Below, piece after piece: positions 1 to 13,286 of a DNA stretch of 64,000 nucleotides. The stretch lies in contig JALDNG010000407.1 in the NCBI GenBank assembly GCA_024349245.1, positions 226,421 through 290,420 of the forward strand. The letters are read 5' to 3'. The notes below the pieces were generated by a model. The model was not told the DNA's origin and did not search any database. It saw only the letters and a program-made list of their open reading frames with translations. Position 1 is the stretch's first letter, and every line of letters begins with the position of its first letter. Source of the DNA: Neodontobutis hainanensis. Taxonomy: Eukaryota > Chordata > Actinopteri > Gobiiformes > Odontobutidae. Position numbers and translations under genes: made by a program.

Positions 1-3000
1 AAGAGCAAAAAAGAAAATTCATCTTAAATGATACTGAGGGCACGAGTATAAACGAAACTCCGAGAATTGACGTGGTTTAATGTCGAAAATGTGAAAATTT
101 TATTTTTTACCTATTTTGCAATTTATGTAGTGCTTAACTTTTTATGCCAATGCCACGCGCAAAATCGGGGGTGGCCGAAAGACAAGAAGACAAAGCTTCT
201 TCAGTTTTATTTTCTCAAGTTATGTGAATAAGTGTAATACTCAATATGTTCTAAAATACATAGGAAAAGTAGGTCGTTTTGCTGTCTTCAACTTTTGTTA
301 AATTCCTTTTCTCTGATACCTTCAAAATGTTTTAATGGTCATAATATGCTTCAATTCTCGAAACATTTTTATATTGATTGAGAAAAGTCAGATTTGTGAC
401 AATTTTGTTCTCTCGATTGAGTTAATATAAAAAAAATTCTGTCATATCCTTGTACTATCAATGTCACCTCGATAAAAGGCACTTTATCTTTTAAATCCTT
501 GAAAATAAAAAACTATTATTCTTTTATCAAGTTTCTCCTCGGAAGAATAAAACTAAACTTCAAGCAATTTTTTATATTCTGATAATTTATCTGTTAATTT
601 CTACATTCTGTATCATCATACTTTATATAATTTAAGTCTTCTATTTATTGCAACACTGAAAGACCACTCATTTACAGATTATAAAATTTTCGTTAAATAA
701 AGCAACTCAATTTCATCCAGAGTTTTAAAATAAAAACGCAAGCGCGATATAATATATTTATAATGGCGTACATATAAACACGTGAATAAAGAATTTTATC
801 ATATTTCGCCGCTTGTAAACTGTAACTTTTGAATTGAATTTATTTTGTAAAGTATCCCTGGTATGCCATTGAACTACTCTCTATGGACGAAAATAATGTA
901 CGCATAAATATCGTCAATTATAAAATAAAGCAGCTTATTCATATTATGAACACGCTTTCAGAACCTAGTTCTCAGTCAGTTTTCAGATAGTAATCTTAGT
1001 TTCAATATTATCGAGGTTAAAATATTTTGCCCCTCTTTTTTGATGAAAAAATTATATTTTGTAATTTATCCTGGAAATCTTCAACAACCAAACATTACTT
1101 AATTTAGTATAGCCGCGTGTACGATTAAGCAACGGAATGAAAAAAAAAATTTATCATTTAAGGTCCGTGATTTGTAACCCTTTCTGTTATTTTCACAATT
1201 CAATCTCAGTGAATCTAAAACTGAAATTGAGTTAAGCAATTTGATTTAAAAGTTAATTTTTTAAGATTAATCTAAAAAATATTGACATATAAATAAATTA
1301 AATAAATAGGTTTACTAAAAATAATAATACGCTTTTAAGGGTGCGTTCTCTGTTTTTCATTACATTATTTTAAATAGGGGCGCATGTCTGGATAAATCAA
1401 CACATAAGCCATCATCACATTGAAGTGATTTTTCAAAGTTTTTTGATGCATAGGAAATGAAATTCTCCTTTCATAAACATATGTTTTTAAAAATGGTAAT
1501 GAAAGTATAAACGTTTTCACAGTTATGCAAAATTTTATAAAAATGTTAACCTGGCTCTTTCTTGATGTTGATTCGAGAATTACTTTGAGTTCATGAACTA
1601 CTTCAAATATATAAAATCAAAACTATCAAAATAGCTTTCTGCGCCACTTAATTCCTTTGGTATAGATAACGATTTTAAATCAATATCTGAAAAATTTCGA
1701 AATTTTCTCATTTCGAAATTATCCATAAAGTCGTTTATGATGTTGAAATAATTCAGCTGTCATTTAAATTTTATCGTTTTCTGGACCAGCGAATCAAAAT
1801 CTGTACAGTTCTCAAATTTATATTTTCAATTCATGTATCGAAATTTTAACGTTATTTTCAACGAGATAAAATGATATTTCTTTTATCTTTCTACCATCAA
1901 ACCTTTCAGGGGACAATATGTTTCTGTGAATCATGATAGTAAAAATAGTTCGCCAGGGTTTTCATGATTATGCAAGATACCCAATCGCTGTTCCTCCATA
2001 AATTTTACTATGATTAAGAAAATATGAAATCCGCGTTTTTTGATCATGTTAAAAATATACTTAAGTTTAAAAAAGAAATATCGTGTCTATCTCCGATTTC
2101 CTCATAAAATGTAAAATAGATTTAATGATCAGGCAGTTGTCAAAGAATATCCTTTAAGTAAAATATACCTCAACATAAAATATCAGGTAGAGCCCAATAA
2201 TTCAAAGTTGAAATTTATAGATTTTTTCTCGTGTATTGGAGAAGTGGGCAATAAAATGCTGAGAGCACGAAGTTTGAATAGATCCTGGTCAATTTCACAC
2301 CTTATTATTTTCTTAAGACATTCCTGATACTTGATAAGAAGTTTCTAACAATTGCGATTGTTTTTTTTGTAAAAGTATATTAAATCATCCTTATAGTCAT
2401 TAGATATGTTACGTCGATGTTACCACGGTCTGTAAAGTATTGTCTAAATTTTGATGATTTCATATTTGAATTGGGGGATACAACCCAAAAAATTTTCAAT
2501 GGTATTTATTTTCTTTAATTTTGAAAGACCTATATGGGTTTAATCCATATTTTCAACCGACTTGAAACGATTTGCGAAAATTATAAAAAAATAAAATTTA
2601 TAACTTTTTCACATTTGCAGAAAGCAAACTTGAGTGCTATTGATAAAACTCGATATGGGTCCAGCTATCACACTGAATTTTTAAATATTAAAATTATGAG
2701 GATTTTTGTATTTATTTTGTTTTGGCGTCATACGAAGCAGATGCATTACCGAGTCTTTTAGCGCCAAAACAAGTTTGAAATTTTTTATCTCTCCCAAGTG
2801 AATGCTTGTCAAAACATAGAAGAATTTCAAAATTGTATCATTGCCTTAGTATGATGCTATTTTAAGATTTAACGAAATATTATTTGAATGTTCTCCAATT
2901 CCAGAATTAAATTTTGTTTTTCACAAACATTTTTAAGAGGTAAATGTCATTCAATCAAAAGATATTAAAAACAGAAACATAAGAAATTCAATTGACATTT

Positions 3001-5039
3001 TATTCTTAGATTGTAATATTTACAATAAAATGAATTGTTAACTCGGAATCGCGTCATGTGAGGAGACAAAATAACGAAAATTGCCATTATCAACAAAATT
3101 TCGAAAGGTATTTCTGATTAAATTGTTAAAAATCACAATAAAAATGGCAAAGTAGGTCAATTTTGAGGTTGTTACAGAGAACTAAAAATGTCACATACTC
3201 GAAAAAAAACTCAGTTCTTTCGATAAAAACCGAAACCCCTCAAAATAAATATAAGAAGTGAGACTGGTGATAGCTTAATCGATTATTTTATGGCATTAAA
3301 AACATCCAAAAAATTAATCATGGTTAATTTTAGAATAAAAATGATAAATATGAATAACAAAAACCTATCAACTCAAGTTATGAGTCACTCTTAAAGAGGA
3401 TAACTTACGCTATCGATATATATTAAATAATTAGGTTAAATATGTTCAAAAATTTAGTTATTAACATAAGTATACGACTATTTTGCTTATGAAAATAAAA
3501 TTACTGAAAATAAATTTTTCTTTGTGTTAAAATATTTGAGAATATAAGCACGTAGAAACCGCGTTTTAATGTTTGAGAAATGCTAGAAATTCGTGTATGA
3601 TAAGCGGGATTATTATCAATCATAAGGGCGCAAATTATGTGATGTGGACCATTGAATAAAATCTTGATTACCCATAAGTTAAAATTTTTTCATTTTAGGA
3701 ATTAATATTTTTTATTAAAAGAGAAACAAAATATATCTATCTTAACATCATTTGGTCAAATATTTCAAATCATCAACTTCATGAACTCTTTTAGAAAAAA
3801 ACTATATTTCTTTAACTGTATATATAGGCTGGAGTTCCTTTACAACCATCTTTCAAAAACTATTATATTCAGGAGACGATTTAGATAAATTTAAACAGAT
3901 TTTTCGGTTTCAACTTACGAGGCTGTTTTTTATTTAGGTTTGGTTTTCAGATAATTTATATTCTCTTTACAATGAAATTGACGTTTTTATGTTTTAGAGA
4001 AGAAGAATTTGAACCATGTTTATATCATATATCTTTGATCCAAGCGAATGAAAAGTGAAAAATCTCTAGAATAGGAAATATGATAACAATACTTCAATTC
4101 AATTCTGCCATTTTATTTTTGAAATATAATTATATACTGTACATGCGTGTAACATTTTTTAAGATGGCTTGAATATATTCTGAATTAAACCATGAAAACC
4201 TTTCATGTTTATAAAAGTTCACAATCTGATGTAAGCAAATCGTCTTTTGTTTTAAAGTATATACACTACTCTTAATAAATGAGAAAAGCGCGAATTAATC
4301 CCACGTTTACAGAAAATGTGATTTTAACACCTTCAGAGAAGGAAATGTTTGAATCATAAAAAATGCTTTTATAAAAATCAAGATTGACAACAATTATTTG
4401 ATGTCATTTTAATCATGCGTGTCTGCCACATATTGTGCCATTTATTAAAATTCATTCTTTTCTAAAATTTTAAAAATTTACACACAGACAGCCCTCTATT
4501 TTTTTATATATCTGGCCAAGTTTATTTTTATTTTATCAATCATTGAGTGCAAAGTATCAAGACAAACAGATTTAATGCTTCGGTTCTTTTTGTAAGGAAC
4601 AACACATTCAGAAAAAATTAGGGGAAAAGTTATATTTTGTTATTTATTTGTCTTTAGTGTTGAATCGAGTTAGAAATTATCAGTCCATAATGTTCAGAAA
4701 ATTTCATAACACTTGAATGATTTTATATTGGTTCAAATTGAGACTCGAAAGTTATGATTTATTATTTCGAAAAATTCTAGTTAGAATTAATCATTCAAAG
4801 TGGTAAAACTTAAGATAGCGATAACCAATTTTAGATAGATTAAGACAAAATATATGCTAATTATAACAAATATAGGAAAAATAGTTTCGAAATTATTACG
4901 GAATCACTGTAAAACAAGGCTTAAAAAACGATGAGCACTCATGCGCAGTTTCATGTTTTATGTGAGATTGTCGGATTTCTTGAAATTTTATCGACCATAT
5001 AATCCACAATTGAATACCTTAGGAAAATCATTTAATTTC
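1..5039. other. AT-rich intergenic DNA
   Basis: No gene is supported here. One short coding-like stretch starts at an ATG at 144 on the plus strand and stays open to 218, before a GTTATG donor-like site (it begins MPMPRAKSGVAERQ). I found no phase-matched following exon. The open frame at 2534-2761 has AT-driven codon use and no recognisable feature. Unseen tiny-intron genes remain possible. Confidence 0.4.
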
Positions 5040-5840
5040 TGAAAATATGAAGTGCCAAATATGCCAATGTTCCAAGAATAAAACAAAAGTTCCAGGAAAC
5101 AAATAGTAAGATTTAAAAGAATTTAGTTGTCACAAACAAAAGTTTACGACAGAGTCGAACTATCAGACAACGTTTTTTGACTCTTCTAAATTGCCATTGC
5201 AAAAAATTGTTGTGTTCATGCATTTATGATAAGAAATGTGCCTATCCCCTTCTCATGGAAGAGGACAGCCAATTCTTTGTACAGACTACAATGGACTGGG
5301 CTCGTTTCTGCAGAGATTTGACAGCGTTGCTTCGAAAAAATATGTCAACCTAAATTGGATAAGGAAAATCTTTTGAAACAGATGAGTCTATTTGTCAAAA
5401 GAAAATATGAAAGGGGGCCACTACCCAAACAACAGTGTATGTTTGGATGGGTTAAACGATCAGAAAATAGCGAATAACATTTAAAAAAAGGCTGAGGATA
5501 GAATTGAAAGCAAACTGCTTCTTATCATACAAAGAAGAATACGGCACTGTACAAGGATAGTAAGCGATGGATGGAAAGCCTATTCAAAGTTATATGAATA
5601 CGGTTATGTACATGATGCTGTAATTCATGAAGATAACATTATGGATCCGTTTTTACCATTCGCCTGTACATAAAAACGTTGAGAAAACATGGCCGGTCAT
5701 AAAAAGAATATTAAGAAAACATGGTACACATGAGTCTCCACACAAATACATTGTCGATTTTATCTTCAGATGGAAAAAAGTATGTTTTTCTATCACTTCT
5801 GGATTTGATAAAAGAAATTATCCATTTAATTAAAGATGGG
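5040..5840 (+). pseudogene. Merlin (IS1595/ISXO2-like) transposase relic
   Basis: This is a decayed DDE transposase of the Merlin superfamily, the eukaryotic relatives of bacterial IS1595/ISXO2 elements. Read across frames it keeps the family order. First come a TTMDWARFCRDL segment (about 5285) and DESIFVKRKYERG, with the first catalytic Asp (about 5378). Then PKQQCMFGWVKR (about 5424), IVSDGWKAYSKLYEYGYVH with the second Asp (about 5556), and finally VHKNVEKTWPVIKRILRKHG near 5666, where the family has its HTQTIE...W..KRRLR motif. The C-terminal part is still open from 5627 to 5833. Frame changes and stops interrupt the rest, so the copy is dead. I could not find terminal inverted repeats or target duplications by eye. 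Confidence 0.82.
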
Positions 5841-8029
5841 AAAACTCCTCGAATTATTTTTGATGATTCTAATTAAAATTATTTCTTAAATTGCTTTTAA
5901 TGACATCATTTCAAATATGATTACTGACCCTGTGATAACGCATATATGTGATGGTGGTATGTGGAATGAAAGCGAATTATGCTCGAGATATATATTGAAT
6001 ATTTTTCATAAAAAAATTATTGAGAATCAGTTTAAATTGAATAAATATGTTGTGAATAATATAAAAATCAAGTAATATCGAACAAAAGAGCAATTAAATA
6101 TATATTGTCTTCACCTGTACATGTAACTATGCTTAAACCCCTATCAGCCAGCTCTTATCATAATGAGTTTGTATAGGAAGCAAATACAGATCAATTTGAG
6201 ATCAAAAATCAACACCTCATCCCTTTTTACACAAATATTTTCTTCTAGAGCACGCGTAATTGATAAAGGGGGTGGAGAAGAGTGTACTGTAGCTCCTCTC
6301 CCTGGTATGTCCAAACAGAAGTTTAAAATATGTTATAAGTATAAGGGAAAAGCTGGTTGTCGTTATCTTAAGTGTTACCAAGTTACATGTTTCAATATAA
6401 ATAAATCGATTAAATTTTCAAAAAAACTGATAACAAATATTTAACTTTGTAACATCGAAAAATTCTGACTAAACGCGAATTTCGAAGAATCAGAAGACAG
6501 AATAGCTTTAAAAAAGACGAATGACGACAAAAAATATCAATTCTTAAAATTCAAGATGGAAAATCAATTGGCAAACTGGTAATCTTATTTCAATAACGAA
6601 AGTCATCGATTTCAAACACTTAGTTTTAATCGGATAGGACGACTGTGAGGGTGTAATTTTGACGAAACTGATAATCAATAATACTAACAAGAGGATTCAT
6701 TTTTAAACCCAATGCGATAATTTTTTTATGCTTTAACACATAGGTGGAAATTAACAGATGAGGAAAGCATAATATTCACATAAAATAACAATTTGGTTAA
6801 AATTGAAGAGAAAACAGGTTAACGTTATAACTAGTATTGGTATCGATTTGAAGAAAATGAAACTAGAGAAATGATACCTCTTTAACATTATGCGCATGTT
6901 TTATTTACTTGATTATAACTGAATTGGATTTAAATATTCTTTTGATTATTAATGATCATTTTAATGTTCAAACTGAAGAAAAAATATAACATCAGAATTA
7001 ACGCGCCATATACTTAAATTGCAGGCTTTTGAAGAAATACCAAAAATTCTTTAAATTTGTTCCACCCAGTTTTTATTACTTTCTTTGATCAATCATTGAT
7101 TAAATGTTAAAAATTAAATAATTTTTAACAAAGAAAATAAGTTAAACTCCGAGAAACAAACAACCTCTCAAATTTAATTACGTAAATATTGGATTTAATC
7201 CATCAGAATAAGGTCGAAATTGATGATCTCTTTATATATGGAAACTTTTATTTTTAAAGATTACTTTTTAATCATGGAAACCGTAAAACCCACTTAACTA
7301 GACACCAAAATTTCACTCCTCGTTATAAGGTAAGCTAACTTTTAACCATAATCCCTCGTTAAACAACAAAAACAACAAGACGTATTATTTTTAATAATTA
7401 TCTAATTTATGTGCAAAATAAAGTAAATTTATTTCGCGCCAGTTTTCACAATCCTGCTTGGCTTTAACTCTGAGAGCGTGCGCGGAACAAAATATACTTT
7501 GAAATTTTCACTCATCTCTTGTCGTTTATAGTGATTGTGTAAAAATGTTTTTACGCTCTTAGTGAATTTTTATGTTATTTTTTTACACATAATCGAGATA
7601 AATTAAAAACATTTACTTAGCGTAAAAAGAGTTCAACTCTCAGAAATATTTTAAAATTCTCTCTTTATTTACAATGATCGAAACAAATATACTATTCTCT
7701 ATCTCAGCGCGCCAAAAAAACAGAAGCACCGGAAGCTCTATTTAACCATGCATCGTGCGAACGAACAGATTTACTTTCATTGTCTTCTTTATCACTTTGA
7801 AATATTTTTATATTTATTCTGCTGTACGATCAAAAGTATCCTTAAATTTGACAATTACATCGCTTTATACTATCTTTCCATATTTGACATTTATTTAAAA
7901 ACACCAATAAATGTTGAAAATATAAAGAGCGATAAATCTGCAGTTTTTATCTTTAAGTTTATCAAAAATAAAATATCATCAGAAGTGTGATCCAGTTATC
8001 GGTTAATTAATAATTCTTGAGGAAAAAAG
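5841..8029. other. AT-rich spacer with one small Cys-containing open frame
   Basis: Mostly non-coding. An open frame at 6163-6444 (93 codons, plus) contains several cysteines (for example KICYKYKGKAGCRYLKCYQ) and a spliceable-looking segment 6250-6305 bounded by TTCTAG and GTATGT, but no confident gene model emerges. The frame at 7748-7990 looks like chance. Confidence 0.3.
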
Positions 8030-8104
8030 TTTAAAAATGTGACACGCAAATGTACATGCGGGAAGATGGGCATAGACACGAATAGACTTAAGGAGCTTAT
8101 TTAT
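8030..8104 (+). CDS. isolated coding-like exon, unidentified
   Basis: A 25-codon, phase-0 segment sits between an AG acceptor and a GTTTAA donor-like site. It contains TRKCTCGKMGIDTNRLKEL, with balanced codon use unlike the surroundings. It may be an upstream exon of the gene at 8593 or of another gene; no connecting exon was found. The overlapping and following minus-strand frame at 8140-8346 looks like a shadow. Confidence 0.3.
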
Positions 8105-8592
8105 GTTTAACGTCTTTCAAGATCAGATAATCATATTTCTTATGTGCCTGTTGAGTGAAATTTTATAACATCTTCATGAATTACGAAACGTAACTCATAC
8201 TTGTGCACTGAGTTATTTTGTGAAAATATCTCAACTATCACAAATATAAGTACTTTTGCTGGTACGAGAACGAACGATAAATCTAGAAATATTAAATATA
8301 CCGTTAGTCTGCGAACATATCCATAAATAGTTATTAAAATTATCATTTATTCAAAACAACTGAACAAAGACCACTTGACCGATAAACAATATAAGTAATG
8401 CTCTCGTCAGTTGATTCGATATCCAGCAATCCATACTAGCTTAAAATTCTCATATTTGTAAAAAATCCTGTCATATTCGAAGTATCCATATTCCTAAAAA
8501 CATAGATGATTAAATTCGAGATAAGTTTTAAAAAATCGAACTAAAATGGGAAGCATAAAATAATTCTCCATCAGTCAATTGATGTATATATA

Positions 8593-8963
8593 ATGAGGTC
8601 TAAAACGTATCAGGTAACTCCATATCCTAACATACAGGCAAGTAGATGAAATCACATCCATAATACGAAGTTCTCAACGAAACAAAGAGTTTTTGTCTGA
8701 TCAAGTACATATCATTTATGAAGAATGAATTGTATTATAGGAGAAAATTTAATTACCTCGGATGACAGCAAAGCACATTCAGTTCACATTAAAAACCCAA
8801 ACACGCTCACTCTATCATTATAGATAAAACACTTGCTATAGACATTAAAAAATGTGTCTTGAGACACGTTATAATATTTCTGATTTATGTAGGTGAAAAA
8901 GTTATAAGATACATTCTTAAGTCGACTATATTCTCCACAAAAACTAAGCGAATACTACAATAG
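8593..8963 (+). CDS. small three-exon gene, unidentified
   Basis: Proposed exons are 8593-8613, 8638-8704 and 8741-8963, with introns of 24 and 36 nt (GTAACT...CAG and GTACAT...TAG). The product would be about 100 residues. It contains DEITSIIRSSQRNKEFLSDQ, then a polar stretch ending near IKNPNTLTLSL, then DKTLAIDIKKCVLRHVIIF with a hydrophobic helix, and a basic C-terminus (STKTKRILQ). Keeping one frame requires one extra base in the A run at about 8744 and one near 8817. The first junction is uncertain because its phase does not match unless an A run is shortened. I do not recognise the family. Confidence 0.42.
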
Positions 8964-8987
8964 AGATGTTAAAAATTGAGAAGTGAG

Positions 8988-9190
8988 TTAAAGACGAAGC
9001 CACTCAGATTTTTTGCGGATAATAAATAGAGGTACTCACTAAATATAACGGATATAAAAAAAGAAAAATACATTCAATTCCTATTGATGGTTTTAGACAC
9101 AAAACTTGGATGAATATTTTGACTCAGACGTATGGTCCCTACATCACATACCATCATGGATACGAGTTCCGTTGCTCATGTAGGTTTTGA
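8988..9190 (+). CDS. coding-like segment ending at TGA, unidentified
   Basis: An open plus-strand reading gives LKTKPLRFFADNK, then (after one missing base in an AAA run near 9039) VLTKYNGYKKRKIHSIPIDG, then WMNILTQTYGPYITYHHGYE, and ends FRCSCRF-stop. Codon use is markedly richer in C and G than the flanks. No start codon was assigned, so it is probably a terminal exon. A GTAGGT donor near 9180 is an alternative end. Family unknown. Confidence 0.38.
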
Positions 9191-9354
9191 TGGAACAAGC
9201 CTGGACTGAAATATTAACCAAATCCTTTATTGTAGTAAATTGATGTTTTTGTTTTAATCCGTTTTAGCAGTGAGTATATATCTAAATTAAATTATACATG
9301 TCTAGCGTTTACATTGTAGCCTATTTCTGCAAGGATTTTAATCTACTCAGAGAC

Positions 9355-9555
9355 ATGAGCAGTCGAAAAAGGAAGGTGTCAGACATAAAATTATCTCGAT
9401 ACTCTCATAAAGTGATATTGACTTCCTTTCAAAAAAAAATTTAAAAGCCTCAAAAATTCATAAATTTAAGATATGACCAAATCAGATTAAAAACTTACTG
9501 TCTCTACATTACGATCTTGATGAAATCAGTCTACGCTCTAATTATAGATCACTGA
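9355..9555 (+). CDS. small basic protein, two exons
   Basis: Exon 1 is 9355-9411 and begins at ATG (MSSRKRKVSDIKLSRYSHK). A 36-nt GT...AG intron follows, then exon 2 at 9448-9555 (starts PQKFINLRYDQIRLKTY) ending in TGA. Both junctions are phase 0. The N-terminus carries a cluster RKRK that could act as a nuclear signal. The product would be 54 residues, unless a GTCTCT donor in exon 2 leads further. Not recognised. Confidence 0.42.
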
Positions 9556-9847
9556 AGTTCAAAATATTAATTTCTCAAAAAGTGTAAATATATGGTAGAA
9601 TTAATGAAAAAATTGAAACAGGTTTTGAAGAATCGTGTTTTTATGTTTTGTCAGTGAAACTGATGTTTATTTTTGGCATGAACACGTTTAATTGATTAAA
9701 AATGAACTTTAATGTCAAAATTGATGTTAAATTCAAACAGGTGTATATTTGTTGAATTTAAGGTCTTTAATTGTGGATAAGTTAGACTTTCTGCCTAACA
9801 ACCCCTTTTATTGTAGTTCACATTCTTAACTGTTTATTTGGAATTAT

Positions 9848-10176
9848 CTTGAAGAAAACACACGCTGCCTATCTTCCACTTGGACTGTAGTTAATTCTTT
9901 CAATCCGAGTATGGAAAGGCTCACGTGATATCTCAAGGAGGAAACTCTTCAAAGGTACTATCATCCCCAATGGATGGGGAAATTGTGAAGATCCTAAACT
10001 ACCCTACACCCGATTTTTATATCGGGAAGAGGGTTTAGAACGTGGGTGAGGGCTAAACGGCAAAAATTACTCTGCTCTCCCTCGCGGAAGATTATAAATA
10101 AAGGAAAACTTTCTTCGAAAGACGCCCGGATAGGTTTGGCTCAACCATGATAGACAGATAGTAACTTTCATTGAGG
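9848..10176 (+). CDS. five-exon coding cluster, unidentified (partial)
   Basis: Exons 9848-9886, 9910-9954, 9991-10032, 10091-10133 and 10162-10176 join in matching phases across introns of 23, 36, 58 and 28 nt; the last exon ends at a strong GTAAGT donor. Peptides in order are LEENTRCLSSTWT, YGKAHVISQGGNSSK, ILNYPTPDFYIGKR, IINKGKLSSKDARI and VTFIEG. The run is continuous in frame without any correction, which is the main support. Both ends are open: more exons must lie upstream and downstream. The region is the most GC-rich patch in the first 20 kb. Confidence 0.45.
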
Positions 10177-11280
10177 GTAAGTCATTCCATCCTGAATTTT
10201 TGACGCTAAAAGAACAATGTTTCTTTGAGTGGAAGTTTGAAAATGTAAATTTAAATTGAGGCGTAACTTAAAATGTGTGAGCATATTTTAAATATCATTG
10301 TATGTGATAAATAAACAACTAACTCAGATTTGTTCAAAAGTGGAAATGTTTGAAAATAGTTAGATTTATAGATATTCTGATAAACATTTAACATTATGAA
10401 TATATTTTTCAACGAAATGAGATGAGGAGATTTCTCGATGCTGAAAAATTATTAATATTATATGATTGATCTTAACCATCTGCGCAGTAGTTAATTTTTA
10501 AAATTTTAGGTGTTAAAAGATTTGCGAGAAAATTTTTAATACAAAAATATTTTCTTATACTTTGGTTTAACATGTCCATTATACCTGTACAATAAATCTT
10601 TCAAAAAGTCAAATTAAAGCAACTGTTGACGAGTTTCAAATATTTTGAGAAATAAATGTCAAGTTATTTTCATTGATGGATTTCAAGATAGAGATCAATA
10701 AAGATAATTAAATTCCATGCCTCATTATTTATTCTAAAAAAGTGCAAAACATTTAAATTTAAGGATAGTAGGTGATAAAACGATATCTGAGTGAATATTA
10801 TTTTGTAACGCACATAAAAAAGGAAACGCATCGAAAAATTCTATATCTTGAATTTTTCAAGATTAACAACAACTGCTTTATAACTATGCAACATGCATTC
10901 ACAGAAATAGGGTACTGCGAGGGGGTTTACGAAATAGGAAATTAATAAATTAGCTCTTAAAACGCCTTGGGATTAATTTTATGAAAAGATAATAAAAAGT
11001 AAATAAACTATTGCGTAACTTTTAACAGTTAGCATTCGCCGGTGCACAAACTAGGTCATAAAAAGCGGAATATCTGTTTATTTTTCTTAAATTATACAAT
11101 GCACTGCTATTTAATGAATAAATATAACCAATAAAAGGAAAGTGAAAGATTATTTATTAAAGATAACTGATATTTACACGATAATCTAAATCAAGATAGT
11201 CTAAATTCTAATGTGAGAAAACATGAATATGTAAGAAGTAATAGCATTCACAATGCTCTAAATGAGCGGTTAAAATACGC
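10177..11280. other. AT-rich spacer
   Basis: I see no confident exon. The donor at 10177 should lead to a further exon somewhere downstream, but I could not place it. Confidence 0.3.
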
Positions 11281-11412
11281 ATGCCCGCGATAATACAAAC
11301 AATACATGAAATAAAAATTAAGTTTACTCTTCGAGAACAAGTTTCAACAGAGGAAGAAAAATTCGTCAGATCCTGTGAATATTTCAAAAGGAACTTCTCT
11401 GGAAGGAATTAA
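11281..11412 (+). CDS. 43-codon open frame, coding-like, with continued frame after the stop
   Basis: ATG at 11281 opens a frame that ends at TAA 11410-11412. It includes FTLREQVSTEEEKFVRSCEY and then FKRNFSGRN. The same frame goes straight on after the TAA with an equally coding-like stretch (QHANMLRHSNVHWSYIGRIMK) up to a GTAACC site at about 11476. Either this is a true stop followed by another exon, or a point mutation or base error in a longer exon. No family recognised. Confidence 0.33.
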   Translation: MPAIIQTIHEIKIKFTLREQVSTEEEKFVRSCEYFKRNFSGRN

Positions 11413-11735
11413 CAACACGCAAACATGTTAAGGCACTCTAATGTACATTGGAGTTACATCGGAAGAATAATGAAAGTAACCATAGGTTACATTCTTTCAA
11501 ATATGCCATAATTGAGAATACAGTGTAGGTATTTTACGGTGAAAAATTGTTAAATTTTGGAGTTCCATCATCTAGTTACAGGATTATTTTCCTGTTTTAA
11601 CATAAGAAAATCTTCATTTTGACAACAATATTCAAAATAGTTTTAATGTGAGCGTATTCAGTATACTTCCTTTTGTATTTCTTTCGATATTTACTCTTCA
11701 TTGTTTGACTGACGAGTTGATATTTTCATAAATAT

Positions 11736-12248
11736 ATGATGAGGGCTATAATTAAAATTTATGCGTTTACCATTATTTTAACCAACATACTGGATCTAAA
11801 ACTAATTCTCATTAGATTACCCATAATGGGAGATTACATATCAACTATGAATCCACTCTATTTTATGCACGATGCTACGATACTCGTTTCATTTCCACCG
11901 TGAATTGCCGCTGTAGAATCAAATTACAAATAATTGATTGTTTTAAGTAGACGGGGAGATGAAAACTCCCATTGGTCAAATATGTTCCTCAAGAGGAAGA
12001 CAGCTGGATTTTTGCCTGAAAACGAAAATGTCAAAATATTTATGGGAAGAACAACTACTCGGATCGTTTTGGATGAAATCGACGTGTTATTTTTTCTGTT
12101 TAACACCATACTGTTGAACGTGGCTTTATTTACAGCTTGTTACATTTCTCAAAAAAATTCTTTTAAGATAAGAAAAACTCATCCCGATCAATTATTAAGT
12201 TCAAACTCAATACCTTTCATTCATGGTTTGAGTGTTTTTCATCTTTAA
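11736..12248 (+). CDS. two-exon membrane protein, unidentified
   Basis: Exon 1 (11736-11899) starts at a double ATG and encodes a hydrophobic N-terminus followed by LPIMGDYISTMNPLYFMHDA. A 48-nt GTGAAT...AAG intron joins phase 2 to phase 2. Exon 2 starts at 11948 and encodes RRGDENSHWSNMFLKRK, then AGFLPENENVKIFMGRTTTR, then a hydrophobic segment (about VLFFLFNTILLNVALFTACY), ending at TAA 12248. The product is about 155 residues with one or two membrane segments. An intron may also start at GTGGCT near 12118, which would change the C-terminus. Not recognised. Confidence 0.45.
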
Positions 12249-12473
12249 CTGATAAAAATGACAGCCAAACATTCGTATGATTGAAGTTTAGATAGAAAGT
12301 CATGAGATTCTTTAAAATTAAACCACTCATTCTTATTTCTTCCACTCGCACTAAATAAGATAGGCGTGATTATAGAAAACCTTAAAATTCATAATCGTAT
12401 CGTTATAACGTTAAAATATAAATGGCATCGTATTTTTGCTTCCATTCTTATGTAAATGAAAAAGGGTGTCTAG

Positions 12474-12528
12474 CCAGTTCGATTTATCAACGGAATAATC
12501 AAAGATGAATATATGACGGCCACTCGCG
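12474..12528 (+). CDS. isolated 55-nt exon, unidentified
   Basis: Between a TCTAG acceptor and a GTAACT donor the sequence reads PVRFINGIIKDEYMTATR in phase 0, leaving one base over. It may belong to the gene ending at 12248 or to the large gene that follows. A short open stretch at about 12822-12890 (MLVTKLFCSDILEALR) may be another exon. Otherwise 12530-13286 shows nothing. Confidence 0.35.
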
Positions 12529-13286
12529 GTAACTCTGGCTTTAACTAGACTAAAATATTACTGTTGTAAATGGTTGAAAATAATATTTATAACTATGACT
12601 CTGGTTTATCATAATGTATTAATTTTTAAGCGTCATTTTTGAAGGCACATTTACGAATCATTAAATTGATTTACATATATTAAAAAAATCCGAGAAATTG
12701 ATCCAAAATGAACATCTATTGAGGTAATTGTGTGTTTTGATGATATTTATTAATTCATGATGAATTTTGACAAGTTATATTTATTTTTTATTGCTTATTT
12801 TAACACAAGAGAATAGATTAATTTACGGTAATGGTAATCCTTCAAAATATGCTGGTGACGAAATTATTCTGTTCTGATATTCTGGAAGCCCTACGATAAT
12901 TCAATAAAAAACGATAATAATACTTTTTTATAAATTCGCATATCAAAAAAAGGTTAATAAAAACAGATATGTAAAGGCTCTTAAAAAATTTTGTAAATTT
13001 ATACTTTTTTATTTGCCAAAGATACAAAAACTATACGGAGTTTAATTTAAAATATAAATTTAGCATATTTTTGCAAACTGAATCGCTCTATGTCATTTAA
13101 CATCTGTGTGTGATTTAGATTAAATAATTTTTGTTAGACGCCCTTGAATAGGTATGGGATGTGACGCATCATAATAATCGTCCCTCATGGTATAATTTTA
13201 TTTTATATTTAGGTAACTAATGACTAATTTTAGTTATTAAGAATTAACAGTCACATAGATTCGTTACTAATCGGCTGATTATAAAA

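Noticed and set aside
2534..2761. Open frame with mixed sequence on the plus strand
   Set aside because: No splice partners, no domain and codon use of background DNA.
9994..10038. Imperfect hairpin (CTAAA, CCCT and CCCGAT pair with ATCGGG, AGGG and TTTAG) that looked like an RNA gene
   Set aside because: The region is better explained by a chain of coding exons in matching phase; the stem overlaps an exon and an intron start.
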